A stretch of DNA of 64,000 bases, from positions 13,052,657 to 13,116,656 of the forward strand of contig NC_080718.1 of the NCBI RefSeq assembly GCF_019097595.1. The letters run 5' to 3'. This document shows positions 46,785 through 58,984 of this stretch, piece by piece. A program made the position numbers and the translations under genes. Within the stretch, counting starts at the first letter, position 1. Every line of letters starts with the position of its first letter. This DNA is from Hemibagrus wyckioides. Its lineage: Eukaryota > Chordata > Actinopteri > Siluriformes > Bagridae. Below the pieces are notes generated by a model. That model had not been told where the DNA came from. It was given only the letters and a program-made list of their open reading frames with translations, and ran no database searches.

Positions 46785-47100
46785 TGCTTATCCTACACAG
46801 GGCCACAGTGATCCTGGAGTCTATCCCAAAAACCTTGGTGCATAAGGCAGGGGGACATTCTGGAAGGTGTGCCAATCCATCACAGTGCATAATCACACAC
46901 ATTCACACAGTACTGACAGTTCAGAGATGCCAATCAGCCTACAACACATTTCTCTGAACTGGGAGGAAAATGGTGTATTTGGAGGAAACCTTTAAAGCTC
47001 AGGGAGAACATGCAACCTCTATGCAAACATGGCAGAGTTCGGAATCAAACCCCCAACCCTGGTAAAATGCTTAAACACGTCAAACACGGTAAACACTAAC
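46785..47100 (-). mobile_element. SINE-like repeat, family F, inverted copy
   Basis: TATCCTACACAGGGCCACAG, CCTGGAGTCTATCCCAAAA, GGTGTGCCAATCCATCACAG, CAATCAGCCTACAACACATT and GAATCAAACCCCCAACCCTG are the reverse complement of the family motifs in order. The last is the B-box side of the head. Confidence 0.8.
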
Positions 47101-48503
47101 CACCATACACTGACTGGCAAACAAACAATTTAGATATAGATAACACAAGGGGAACACAAATCAGGGAGATCAAAGCATTGTGTTTTGCTCTCTACGCTAT
47201 GATTATGGGTATACCTAGAGTTAGAGGTCTAGATGCTATCAGTCCTGGATGTAGTGTAAAGCCTCAGGGAAATGCCTCTACATTCAACCTGTTGCCAGTC
47301 CCTGAGCAGCACTCTGTCAGACTACAGAGAAGCAAATTTTTCCTTCACCTCACCTCAACTCATATTTTATCTGGCTAGCTAAATAGTTGTTATATTCAGA
47401 ATGAGCACAGTTACAGTTATTTCGTGTACATTATGCAGTTTGGGGCATAGCCTGGAATTTCTTCATTCGGCTGTGAGATTACTATGTATGCTTAGTGGAG
47501 AAAGGTGCAGCACAACCCACATTATGAAACGTTCTTCGTCATGTAGATCGTAATAGCATTCAGAAAGGAGAAATAAATTCCATAATCTAAACCTATCCAA
47601 ATCTATTTCCAACACAGGTGACTGTTTCATTCCAAATCTCTTGTATATGTTAGAGACCTTTATCCCTGAGTTGTACTGATACCTGGCTACATGCATCACA
47701 ACATGTGCCATGGCTTGGACGGGAAAGGACAAAGCAGTTTGAGGCATGTGGAGCTCATTGCACCGGCCAGCAAAGGGTCAGTGTGCAGGGTCAAACATCA
47801 CATTAGTCTATGTCCATGTTGGACATGCAGCAGAGTAGAAGACTAATGTTGCATTTCATAGCAAAAGGTCACCGCTGGAAATAAATGCGAAACTCTAACT
47901 TGAAGAGCATAGAAAAGCAGGAAGACAGGAAACTTGAAACTCGGAACTGACAGTGATCTGTAGCAGATAAATATTCAGACATCAATTATTTGGGTCACAC
48001 CAACACACCCCACACACATTTATCAGCAAATGTGAGTAAGGAATTTTTTTTCTTTTTTTCAGAGACTGGACTAGGTCACCGAAGAGTCAAAACGATTCTT
48101 TTCTTTCCCAACGCTCTGATACTTGTCCTTGTACATCGTCCTACATGGACTCACACGGACAAGTTAATAGTGCGTAACTATTCACACAACTCAGGTTACA
48201 TGAAAGATTAAGCTTAGGGTTAGGATGGGGTTAATGTTTGGACCTTTTCCTTTCACTTTATTTGTATGGACTGAACAAATCCAACTGTATCACCTATATA
48301 TCATTTGTTCAAATTTGTTTTTAATTTCTTATCAGATCAGATGTCATGTCATTTCACTTTTCTGTTTCAGATACAATTAAAAAAAGGATATTTCATTTTT
48401 TAATTAAAGCATGAAAGCTTATCAGCTTAAGATTAAAAAAGGAAGAGGATTTTTTTTACCGGAAATACCTTTAACAGCAATGTACAAATCAACGTGATCT
48501 CGT
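47101..48503. other. Non-coding DNA, nothing specific recognised
   Basis: No gene is supported. The segment 47400-47760 is repeat-free and may be conserved; its 94-codon minus-strand frame has no motif. Confidence 0.45.
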
Positions 48504-48533
48504 CTAACTACTAGTTGCTATGCAAATCTGCTT
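48504..48533 (+). repeat. 30-bp inverted repeat, left copy, contains an octamer motif
   Basis: This 30-mer, beginning CTAACTACTAGTTGCTATGC, is the exact reverse complement of 51588-51617. It contains ATGCAAAT, the canonical octamer bound by POU-domain factors. Weaker similarity continues inwards on both sides (CTAGCTGATGTG and TTAGCTGATTTG, then CTTCTTAGGGAT and TTCTTTAGGGTA), so both are parts of a larger inverted repeat. Confidence 0.9.
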
Positions 48534-49454
48534 CTAGCTGATGTGTTATAAAGTGAGTGTGACTTCTTAGGGATCTATTTCCTAAAATAAACAGAACTTT
48601 TGACCGCGTTGTGTCAGAAATGTCACTGAATTGATATCATTTCTTATTTTATTTAACTTGTGTATAAAAGCAATATCAAACTTGCAATTGCATGGTTCTA
48701 CTGAATATCATTACATATGGGTGATTACATGGCACAGCCATGCTTATGATCGCTATAGCCGAACTCTTGCTTGTGCAATAATGCTTCATTAGACATTGTT
48801 AAACACAAAAACATGCCTTCAGGGCTAGAACATGCGGACTAAAGAAGGACATTGCAATTTTCTTGTCTGTCACATGTAATATGAGGAAAAAAGAGTCTTA
48901 AATGTCATTTTTTAATACATATATTTACACAAAATGTATATTTCAGCATTAAATATTTGGGTTGAAATGTCAGACGGTGGTGCTGTATTGATTAATGATA
49001 CTTGTTTGAGCCCAAATCATGCAAATAGTTGTGTCAGGATTGAATTTCTGTAGTCTGTAGTTTTATTAGTGCAGAGTTTTGCTATTAAAACATTACAATG
49101 TGTGCTTAACTCAGCTCATGTACCTCAAACTCTCTGAATAGCTCTTAAGTCTAGTTTGCCCCCTCGTTTAACTCAACTCTGCATACAGTCCCATGTAGAC
49201 AGACAGCTCTTCTTACTGCTGTCATTGTTATGTTCCAGTTTGCTGTTAACTTTGCTGAAGAGGTCGTTTTAAATGTCATTTTGTATGCTTACATAAAGCA
49301 ATTGCTGAGACAACTATTCCACTTAGTGAGTCAAAATAATTAAACAGTATCATTACACTGGAGAACCCGAGCCTTCTCCTGAGCAGGGGTTTGATACACA
49401 TTGACAGGCGCTTCGGGATGGTGTCAGATACACACCTGTTCTGCTGACTGGCAC

Positions 49455-49477
49455 TGTGTGTGTGTGTGTGTGTGTGT
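49455..49477. repeat. (GT)n microsatellite
   Basis: About 11 GT units. Confidence 0.9.
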
Positions 49478-50727
49478 TTGCTGCTCAGCAAACTCAGGTC
49501 ACCTCCATGTAGTTAACTTCACTGCAGGCAGATTGATCCATACAACTATTACTGGGCATGAGTTACACCTCCACTGTTGCTGTTGCTATATATTTTCGAA
49601 CCATTATCCGAGAGCATACGGCTTCACGGTGCTAAATCCTCCTTGAGTTATTGATTATGTCCGGGAATAAATACTGGGGGAAAAATGTATTACACATAGC
49701 CTACTGGTTGTGTGATTATGCTTACACAGTGTATGTGTCTGTAAGTCTGCATGCGTGAATGCACGTGTATGCATGAGATAAACCTGCTTATTCTTTACAC
49801 ACTACCTGGTAGGTCATATTAAGTCTAGATCCCTGGTCTTATCAGCAAGGATGGAGCCAGATCCTTTTTTATAATTGCCGTTCCTCAAGGCAGGCTTTAG
49901 AACGTGGTGTTTAAAATGCGCCCCACGACCATCTCGGGTTTCATCTTCTTTGCGAAATGTTTTGGATTTCATTATTTGGCATGAAATGTAAAAGGCTTTT
50001 TTTTTTTTTTTTTTTATGAGCCAGTGTAAAATCCTCCCTCTGTCTGCAGTTGTTCCAGTAACTCGCTAACCATTTAGATAGCATCATTGCACTGACTCCT
50101 ACCTCCTCAATAATGCACACATTCTGGTATGTAGATAATTGCCTTATTACCTGATTCTACCGTGAGCAGCTTTGCAATCATTGGGATTTTCAGTCACAGA
50201 CCCTGTAATCAGGATGGGATGAAAGGACCACACAGGGGACAGAGACCTTTCACCAAATGAGCTTTCATTCTAATGCAAAGTGGAATTGAAGTGTATGAGT
50301 AGGGATGTAACCAGAATCTACATTTTAATGCGGTCCACTTCATGTTAAATAAACATTACAAAAAACGACATCTTAGCAAGTGATAATATCTGGAATTTAT
50401 TTAATTTGTCTACCATTTCTTTTAAAAATGATGACAATAAACCGAATATATGATTATTAAACCAATTTCTAGGCTTAAAAATAGTTTAATATGTCTAAAA
50501 ATATAGGGCTACTTGTAATCTTTTAATAAAAAATACTGGATCATTCTACTATATTCAAGATATTTTGGACTCACACCTCAGACTCACACTGTGGCCTGCA
50601 AACATGGCTGCACCAGACTCAACTGTTCAACTCAAAATATTCCCCATTACACACTCACCCCCTGTACACCTTTATATTCACTGTATTGCATAGTATGCTT
50701 TCATTTTCTACGGCGGCTGAGAAGTGC

Positions 50728-50820
50728 AAAACAAAATAAGAAATCGAAAACAAAATAACAAATCAAAAAACACAATAAGAAATCCAAAATCAAAATAACA
50801 AATCCGAAAACACAACGACA
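50728..50820. repeat. Short A-rich minisatellite, 19-21 bp unit
   Basis: Five imperfect units of the form AAAACAAAATAAGAAATCG lie in tandem. The sequence just upstream (CTACGGCGGCTGAGAAGTGC) is markedly GC-rich and contrasts with the A-rich units; I recall this junction from other fish sequences but cannot name the family. Confidence 0.8.
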
Positions 50821-51587
50821 ATAGAAATTAGAGAAACTGTAGGTAGGTAGGTAAAGTTTGCGAAAGGAATTCTTACCGCTGATTGGACGAGACATCTGTC
50901 AGTCAATATATAAAAGAAGTACAGCTGGCTGCAGCAGTAGAAAGTTGATTCTAAACATACCTGTGTTCTTTAGGTGTGTTTCTAGACATCACACACTAAT
51001 CTTTATGCCGTAGTATGGTATCAGTATATCCAAAATCATGGCATATGAATGTCCTTCCTCAAGGTAGCATTCAATAAATTCCATTTTCTTATTAAAGATA
51101 AATTTTTAAGAATTAAATGTTTCTAAAGTTTGAAAGTTACACTATTGAAAAAAATGTTTGAAAGTGAATGCAGAACTCCACATGCACAAGAAATAATTTT
51201 AGTGATTTTCCCCTGGGTTTTAACAACACCAAAACTTTTGTTCATGCTACTGATTATCTGCTTTTGACCCTGTTTTCCTCATAGTTTTTGTGCACTGCTG
51301 ATTGCCTGAATGTTACCTGTTTATTCATCTTGACATGCCTAACGTTTTTGGATTTGTTTACCTGGATTGTTTTTAAGTGCACTAACCTGACTTGTGTCCA
51401 TCTCAGCATCTTTGCTGTGATATTTCTAAGAAGTCCCACAATGCTGAATGGTCTCTACACTCATAATTCTTGGGTTAACATCTCATTCTTGTTTTCTCTG
51501 TGTTTGCTTGTTCTCCTTTTCTCTTCTCTTATACAGAATACCCTAAAGAAACGACAGTGCAAATCAGCTAATGTTACTGCAACCAGC

Positions 51588-51617
51588 AAGCAGATTTGCA
51601 TAGCAACTAGTAGTTAG
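51588..51617 (-). repeat. 30-bp inverted repeat, right copy
   Basis: Exact reverse complement of 48504-48533, including the octamer (here ATTTGCAT). No target-site duplication flanks the pair, so it is not a clean transposon. Confidence 0.9.
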
Positions 51618-53880
51618 CATTTTTTTTTTCTCTCTCATAAATTTAGACGTTTGTATCATAGCTCATCTGCATGTGCATAGATGTGCATTACATAATTCTA
51701 AACCAGTTTAAACCTTGCAGCATAATGTTCTATTAGCGCTAAACATAATGGCTGAGGAAGTCTATAGCACACCAAAAACAAATCATTACTGGGTATTATT
51801 TCCTACTAAGCTACCTTCCTCCACTACATTATCAGGATGTTGCTGTTTTTTCCATATTTAATTTGACAAATAAAGATATGCTATGTGGGAGGTACGGCAA
51901 AAAAAAAGAAGATAAAATCTGGACCTCAGTGACCGCACAGCTAAGGTGCAGAAGAATAAAGACAGCACAACATAGATGTGCAGTTTCAAATAACAATTTA
52001 AATGGAAAGCACATGAAAAATGCTTAAATTAGATGCAGAACATTCAAAAAGATATCTGGCCTTTCTTCTGATTTATTGACTTGATTACCACTTTATTTTT
52101 TAGTCATTCTTGTCTCCTGAATAACAGCAGGTTACTTACTTTATTTAGAAAAATATTGTGTGAAGTTTAAAAAGGAGCATTGATCTAACCCTGTTCCTTT
52201 TCTCTTTTCTACTGAACTAATGCATTTGACTATTTATTTGACATCTAATATTCATTAAGATATGTAATCATGGAGGATGGAATCCAGATCGAGAGCAGCA
52301 AGTCTTTAATTCTCCAGTCATCTCATAGTGCTGAATAATGCTGACAGAGTGTAAACACTTCCAATCTAACCAAAACCCCACCACCACCACCATCCCCACC
52401 CCGCCCTGACACAATAAAGCAGAAGACAAACAGTGCTGCCAGTGCATTCATAGCCTTGTATTACCCGCAGCTGTACCTGGCCTACAATCACATTATCCTT
52501 TATTTGATGTATGAAGTCAGTAGGAGCAATGACCCCTCTAGGCGCTGGCGCCCGGCTTGGAGGAATCTGACTGAGGTGCAGTAGCTAGTAATTAAAAGAT
52601 ATGTTATCCAGAGCCATATTTGTTATGGGTAGACTCTGGCACAGATCCAGTACTGAATTAATCCAATCCCATCCCTGACTCAGGAAGGGGTCAGAAGGTC
52701 AGTAACTGCCTCTATCCATGCTGCTCTTTGGAGCTGAAACCCAGCCAGGGCTACAGGATTCTGTTGCTGATACAGCTGATTGCTCTCTCCTTTCCTCTCT
52801 CACTCCTTCTCAGTTTGACTCTTTATCAGGTTTTATGAAGAGAGCGAACGTGCAGCTCTTCTCTCATGTACCGTACCCCTGCTGGTACAAAACTAAGAAA
52901 AAACCAATGGTCAGAAATACATGCAGTCAATATTTTGGGCCAAGATATTTCAGATATTTCTACCTAGTCACCAATGGCTGATAAGGCTAAAGGTTTTAGT
53001 CCATGCTGTTCAATTCAGGAAGCATATTAAACAGTACCCATCTGCATCATCACTCATGTTGGATGGTACAGCAGACTGGGAGTGAAGCACACTGTAAGTC
53101 ATCATATAAATTTCTCTTCGTTCCTAAGTTATTGTATTGTGCTGGTATTCTGAAAAGAAATTTACTGAAGATCCTAAATTTCTTTTATTCTTTTCTTTTT
53201 TTTCTTTTATTTCATCCTCAGAATGTGATTTGTCAGAAAGTCTTAATTTATGTCCCATATAAGGAAGTCTCTAAGAGTAAAGTTTTACAGCCGCATTGTT
53301 TATAATAATTTGCTCGTTCCAATACATTTTCATAACAACTTACACGAGGAATGATATGATTCATTGATATGCTAAAGCTTTCTGTGAAGAGATGTTTATT
53401 GAACATTTTTGAACAGAGTCTCGAGTGTGGCTTTGTGGTTTATCGGTAACATGACAAACTGATTGTTTTTGCCTTCAAGAGAGGGCTAAAAAAGCAAGGC
53501 TGCTGAAAGAACGATTGTTTATAGCGGTTATAAGGTTATATCATTTGTTAATAAATAAAAAATATATATATAATGTTGACAAATTGTTGTGACTCTAAAG
53601 GAATAAAACACTTTGGGATGTTCCTTGACTGGAAAGTAATCAACTTTAGAGTGGTAATGTTTCAGAAGAGGGAGTCGGAGACAGTTTTAACGACAGTTTT
53701 AAATCACAAGGCTGGCAAACAAATCCAGCATTACATTCAGCAAGCAGAGATTTGAAAAACAAAAACAGGGTCAGAAGAACAGCAAACATCAATGTGAGGG
53801 CAGAATCTACAAATCACAAGAACAGAGACATTATGGCACTGTGTATCACACCGCTACCCCATAATGTTTAATTTCTAATG
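51618..53880. other. Non-coding DNA, candidate conserved block 52260-52700
   Basis: No gene is supported. The block 52260-52700 has even composition, no repeats beyond a short CCA run (52377-52393), and words such as GCTAGTAATTAAAAG; it is one of the most CNE-like stretches in the window by eye. The frame at 52718-52981 (87 codons) has no known motif. Confidence 0.35.
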
Positions 53881-53883
53881 CTA

Positions 53884-54302
53884 GGTTTACACGTACAGCG
53901 ACTACAGACCTCTGTCAACATGAGCAATTGCAACCATTGGTGACTAGATGTGGGCGTGACCAGCAATCCAAAGTTGAGAAAAGTTTAACTTTATGCAAAT
54001 ATGGAGCAACTCAGTGCAGTGCAGTGACTACAAATGGAAGTAAAGAGAGTAGAATAATAGTATAATAGTAGTATAATAATATGATGCATATATACACTGC
54101 TGAATTTTATATACAAACACCATATCTCTCTCTAGAAGGTTTAATTTTAGTGGCAAGAATCTGATTTTCAATGCTAGTTGCACCACCCGCTGCTAAACTA
54201 TATTACTATAGGAACCAGTATTAGGAATGTCTACTGAAGACTTCATACTGTAGTACAGCGACTGGAGACTTGCGGCAATAAAATCGCTGCATGTGTGAAC
54301 GT
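53884..54302. mobile_element. MITE with about 20-bp inverted ends
   Basis: The left end GGTTTACACGTACAGCGAC and the right end (reverse complement of TCGCTGCATGTGTGAAC and flanking bases) pair with few mismatches. The word ACAGCGACT also recurs as a direct repeat near both ends (53896 and 54256). There is no coding content. GGTTCACAC-type ends resemble PIF/Harbinger MITEs of fish, but the target duplication is not clear, so the superfamily is uncertain. Confidence 0.55.
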
Positions 54303-54882
54303 ACAGTAGCATAACTTAAAATACTTTTTTGTAAACCTCTGATCTAAGCTTTTCTCCATTCTGTATGAGTAGAACACTAACGCCAGAGTAAAAATCACTT
54401 GCATCACTCTTCACTGTAAAATGTGTCAGGTTATCAAAGGAGATCTTCTAACTCTGTATACGTGATCAGAGCTGTTCTGTGCAGCCCTTGTGGGGGTGAT
54501 CTCTGGGTCTGTGCTGAAGTAGGAACAGATGCTTGTCCTGGTCAAGAGATGTCAGAGAGATGGAACACCTTGACATGCCTGTTCTGGGTCAAAAAGAGAA
54601 GCATGTGGTATGAGGAAAGTAAAGTTTTATCTCTGAAAGCTATCTGGATGCTTTTATTTCACTTTGTTTTATGTAACAGTTCTTTTGTTTCGTTTAAGAT
54701 GCTAATGCCACGCACTGACACAGTACAATTCTGGAAGTAAAGATCAAAACATGGGTGTTGTTTGACATTTTGCCCCATTTCAGTTGTCAGAAACAAAAAA
54801 AAAACTGGTAAACAGTATTTTGCTGCAAAATTATAAGCTTTTCTGCCAGCAAACATAATGACACAAGAAGCTAGAAGTACAA
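54303..54882. other. Non-coding DNA, nothing recognised
   Basis: A 105-codon plus-strand frame (54423-54740) has no known motif and is not supported as a gene. Confidence 0.45.
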
Positions 54883-54975
54883 TTCAATCCAATTCAGTTT
54901 TATTTGTATACAGCTTTTAACAATGGACATTGTCACAAAGCAGCTTCAAACTAATATAAAAATTCAGAATACAAA
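54883..54975 (-). repeat. Fragment of the AATTCAATTTTATTTGTATA-type repeat
   Basis: CCAATTCAGTTTTATTTGTA, then CAGCTTTTAACAATGGACAT and GTCACAAAGCAGCTTCAAA are the reverse complement of the tail of the repeat at 55930-56357. The family is abundant in catfish and related fish, from memory. Confidence 0.8.
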
Positions 54976-55929
54976 TGAGATTTTTTTATATGTAAATTTA
55001 TTTTAATTTATATCTCCATGGTGTTGCTATTTACAGGGATGATAGATATGTTTCTTCTCTGCGAGCTAAAACAAATTTTTTTTTTCTATACCAAACCTTT
55101 TGGTTAATACAGCTTTAACACTTATATGTTCATGTCAAAAGATTTAAATAGTTTACCTAGTAACTGCTAGAGTGCCAATTTTACCTAATGCCTCTATACA
55201 CACACTGTACAAAAGCCATGTTCAAAAGAGCACAGAGAAATGATTTTGTTTTTTTGACATTACATTTGAAGGAACATGAGAAACACTCAATGCTTCAAAT
55301 GCCATTGTGTTGTTTCCAGTTCTGAGAGGCCTCAAAAACATGCAATCAACCCATCTGACAAGGCTGAAGGAAAAGTGTGCATTATAAGTTCTGTTGCCGA
55401 CAGAGAGAGAGAGAGACTTCAGTTCTACAATAATCATTTTTCTGCTTTCATGCTACCTGATGTTGGTTCACTTTGAGTCGAAATCAATTTTCAGAAATGG
55501 ACCAGTGTTAGAAAACAAGGCTGTTTTCAGGCTGCATTCGAATGGTGGGTTTGGCCATGAACAACTTGCAATCAAGTCTGGTGGATTAGCTACAGCAAGA
55601 TGATCAAAGAGCAATTCCCACTGAGTTTGTGATTAGGGTGACCTTCCATGTGTCTCACAACTCCACAAGAATCTGTTGACCCTGGAAACGCTTACTCTGT
55701 GTAGAATTCCTGCCAAACACAACTCTTACTCATACAGTGTGATTTCAGCAATAACTCACTGACAGAAAAGCCCTAAAGGAGAAAATGAAATGAAATAAGT
55801 ATTTACAATATTTTGCAGATAATACTCACTACTGTAAAGCTGTTTTTTTAATTTTGTAAAAAAGTGTAAAAGGTCTGATTTGATTATATACAAAAATAAA
55901 TAAATTCCACCTGACTATAAACAGTTGTA
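54976..55929. other. Non-coding DNA, nothing recognised
   Basis: Contains a short GA run at 55402-55414. Overlapping 66-71-codon frames on both strands near 55222-55603 carry no motif. Confidence 0.45.
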
Positions 55930-56357
55930 CAAAGGACATTATTTACATCTGCATTATTTACAGTCCGGTGTCACCCAGATGAGCATGGGTTTCCTTCTGA
56001 GCCTGGTTCCTCTCAAGGTTTCTTCCTCATATTATCTCAGGGAGTTTTTCCTTGCCACCATCACCTCCAGCTTGCTCATTTGGGATAAATGTTAGAGATA
56101 AAATGTAACTTAATTTTAATCTTTAGTATTTTAATACCTTTTCCATACTTCTCTAAAGCTGCTTTAAGATAGATAGATCAGTAGATTTATGGTTGAGGGA
56201 AAAAACTGGCCCTAAACCTACTGGTTCTGGTGAGGATGGACCTGTATCTCCTCCTGGATGGAAGGAGGTTGAACAGTTTATGACTCGGGTGGGAGGAATC
56301 CTTGATTATTTTGTTCATTGTTAAAAGCGCTATACAAATAAATTGAATTGAATTATT
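55930..56357 (+). repeat. Long copy of the same repeat with an inserted module
   Basis: CAGTCCGGTGTCACCCAGAT, GGTTCCTCTCAAGGTTTCTT, GGGAGTTTTTCCTTGCCACC, CTAAAGCTGCTTTAAGA and, after a gap, GTTAAAAGCGCTATACAAAT with AAATTGAATTGAATT follow the usual order. Between 56166 and 56318 an unrelated module (TCCTCCTGGATGGAAGG, then TGACTCGGGTGGGAGGAATC) separates the two parts of the tail. Confidence 0.75.
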
Positions 56358-57049
56358 GATGAAACCTCAGACATTTTGATTTCCAGTCTGGACTCTTCTG
56401 TAAATCTTCAGAAATTAATTGTGGTGAACATATCCCAATGTTTCTTAATAAATCTATTAGATATAAGTTTAGTGAGCTTATTAAAGATTCAATAAATCAT
56501 GATTTATAATTCACAGTAAAGACTATTTTCAAATGATCAGAAAACTCAGCAATGGTACATTAACAAGAGATTAGAGCATATATGATTCCTGTGTTGCTGC
56601 ATACTAATTTGGTTACACTGGGAGTGTGACAAAGGTGCAAACCATCAAGAAAAGGGTTATGGGGTTTCTGACCTCCCTAATTAACACAATGACCCCACCT
56701 AAAAAAAGTAAAGACAAAAGGTTTGGGGGTGTGGGACTGGTGGTTATTATAAATGACGCATACTAAGCAGTTAAGAAAAAAAAAAACACGTATTATACTT
56801 CTTCCTGCTGCAAGCGAATAAAACAGTTCGGGGAAAAGTATTCCAACCTGCTCTACCTTTTAATTGCAGTAGACCACTGAGCCAATCATAACACAGCAGG
56901 AAGCTTTACTGAGCCATTTACAGCACAGCGGGCAACTACATTTTTGCCTTTTCCTCCTTGTTTCTGAAAGAAAATGACTGTTTCTTTTCACTGTATTGTC
57001 AATTCTAATAATATATTTCTTATTATTCCGAAGCAGATGATCTCATAAT
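56358..57049. other. Non-coding DNA, nothing recognised
   Basis: No repeat family or gene was recognised. Confidence 0.45.
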
Positions 57050-57145
57050 TCAATTGAATACAATTTTATTTGTATAGTAAATACAATATATAGTGTATAG
57101 TTAACAATGGACATGCAGTTTTACAGGAATACAAACGATCAGATT
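57050..57145 (-). repeat. Fragment of the AATTCAATTTTATTTGTATA-type repeat
   Basis: CAATTGAATACAATTTTATT, TGTATAGTAAATAC and GTTAACAATGGACATG follow the order of the copy at 54883, with a small AT insertion. Confidence 0.7.
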
Positions 57146-58201
57146 ATAAAATCAAAATGTATTTTTCTGTTTATGTAAATGTGCACTGACGAGCAAACCA
57201 CTAGCAGTGGTGGCCCTGAGATGATATTAGGAAGATATTATGAATAATTCAGCTGTAAGTCATGCTACATCTCACTCAAATATACATATATCCTCTACTA
57301 TGACATATGTATGTATACACAGATACATAATGAATACATTTTGGTGATCCAGTATTTTCTGGACTAATGAAGCTTTCAGTTAAACTTTGTAACTCATAAT
57401 TCATAATTCATCTAAGAAAAAAAAACTCAACTTCTCAATTCCTTTCCTGTCCAAACCAAGCCTGAGTTTAGCAGGTGACATCAAATCAATATTTTTGCTC
57501 ACAGCATCAACAAGTAAGCAAAGCAACAAAGAAGCACTTGTACTTTCATTTGTTAAATCTATAACGCTGACTGTACAACTCGTTGTTTTATGGAGGTAAA
57601 TAAATATAAATATATAAAACCAATCACAGTTGTCACAAGATCACATGATAGCTGGCTAGCTTGTTGCTATCAAAAGCCTTGTATCACAAAAGGATAAATG
57701 GTGAACATGACATAATTCCAAGATCTGACTTCCCACTTCTGTGGTATATCGACCCAAGCATAACGTTTCATTGCATATGAATTTGATTACTGACTGACTG
57801 ACCAATGGCAAGGTATTTTGGAGAGAACGTCATTGAACTAGAGCATTCTCTGTTTTTATTTTTAAATTGCTCAGACTGTTCTGTCACATCACTAAGTATA
57901 TGTGAGAAAGATTTTATATCCAGTTGCTTTTATAAAGTATAGAGGGGAGAGAGTGTTAGCTAACAAGATATGTTGGTGATATTAGGAAATGTGGAGGAGT
58001 GTGGAAAAAAAACAACAGCCTGGGGTTAAAGTGCCTTCTTCAGTAATAGCATTTTCTGGCTGTTACTTACTGTAACTTACACCAAACTTGTTTATAGAAC
58101 TAAAATACTGTCAGCTGAACTGCAGGTAAAAATGAAAAAGAGCACACATGGAAAATGTGTGACAGTAGTGTGACATGACGGTTGTCATTTAAAAAAAAAA
58201 A
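57146..58201. other. Non-coding DNA, nothing recognised
   Basis: AT-rich, no gene or repeat supported. Confidence 0.45.
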
Positions 58202-58984
58202 AACACAGATCAGCTATAATATTAAAACCACCTGTTTTTACCTGTTTTTATTGTCTTCCAATAAAGCATCCTGGTGCTGTCTATTCTATTCCCCAGGTAA
58301 GCCACAGACACACACACTCACACAACACTTGGTTGTCCACATGATGTAAAAACAAAACAAAAAAACATGATTCATCAGATCAGGCCACTTTTTTCCATTG
58401 CTGCATGGTTCGGTTCTGATTCTCAGTTGCCCAATATAGGTGCTTTTGGTGGTGGACATGAAGCAGCATGGGCACTTTGACCACTCTGCGGCTACACAAC
58501 CCCATAAACAGCAGGCTGTGATGTGATGATGTGTGTCCTGACACCTTTTTTTTTTTTTATATCTGAGCCGACATTAATTTTCAGCCATTTTTGCTGCAGT
58601 TGCTCTTCTGTGTGATCAGACCAGATGATCTAGCCTTTACTGTCAACTCAGTGAGACTTGGGAGCCCATGACACTGTCACTGGTTCACTGGATAGCCTTC
58701 CTTGGACCACTTTTGGTAGTTCCTAATCACTATGTACAAAGAATACCCCATGACCTGCTGTTTTAGAGATGCTCTGACCCAGCCATCTTAGCCATCACAT
58801 TTTGGTCCTTGTCAAAGTCATTAAGATCTTTACCCTTGCCCTTTTTTCCTACTTACAACACATCAACTTTAAGAACTGACTGTTCACTTGCTTCCTAATA
58901 TATGCCACCCTCTGACAGGTGCCAGTGTAACAATGTTATTCACTTCACCTTCCAGTGATTTTAATGTGATGGCTGATTGGTGTA
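58202..58984 (-). mobile_element. Internally deleted Tc1-like transposon, family B
   Basis: The left end GATCAGCTATAATATTAAAA with CCACCTG and the right end GATTTTAATGTGATGGCTGA with TTGGTGTA are inverted repeats matching the left end at 43101. About 780 bp remain; the part just after the left terminus is joined to GCATCCTGGTGCTGTCTATT, so several hundred bases of the transposase C-terminal region are missing. The rest shows GTCCACATGATGTAAAA, GGCTACACAACCCCATA, GAGATGCTCTGACCCAGCC and AACACATCAACTTTAAGAAC. The minus-strand transposase is broken. Confidence 0.85.

Larger units (their letters stand above)
48534..51587. other. DNA between the inverted 30-bp copies
   Basis: This interval of about 3.05 kb contains a GT microsatellite (49455-49477), a T run (49997-50015), a repeat-free block at 50140-50290 that looks conserved, a hAT-like terminus word TAGGGATGTAACC at about 50303 with no partner found, and a minisatellite (50728-50820). 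The 109-codon plus-strand frame at 51288-51617 runs into the right 30-bp copy; it is leucine-rich and unrecognised. Confidence 0.45.

Noticed and set aside
50303..50325. TAGGGATGTAACC, like one hAT end
   Set aside because: No inverted partner or target duplication was found nearby, so a hAT element could not be supported here.
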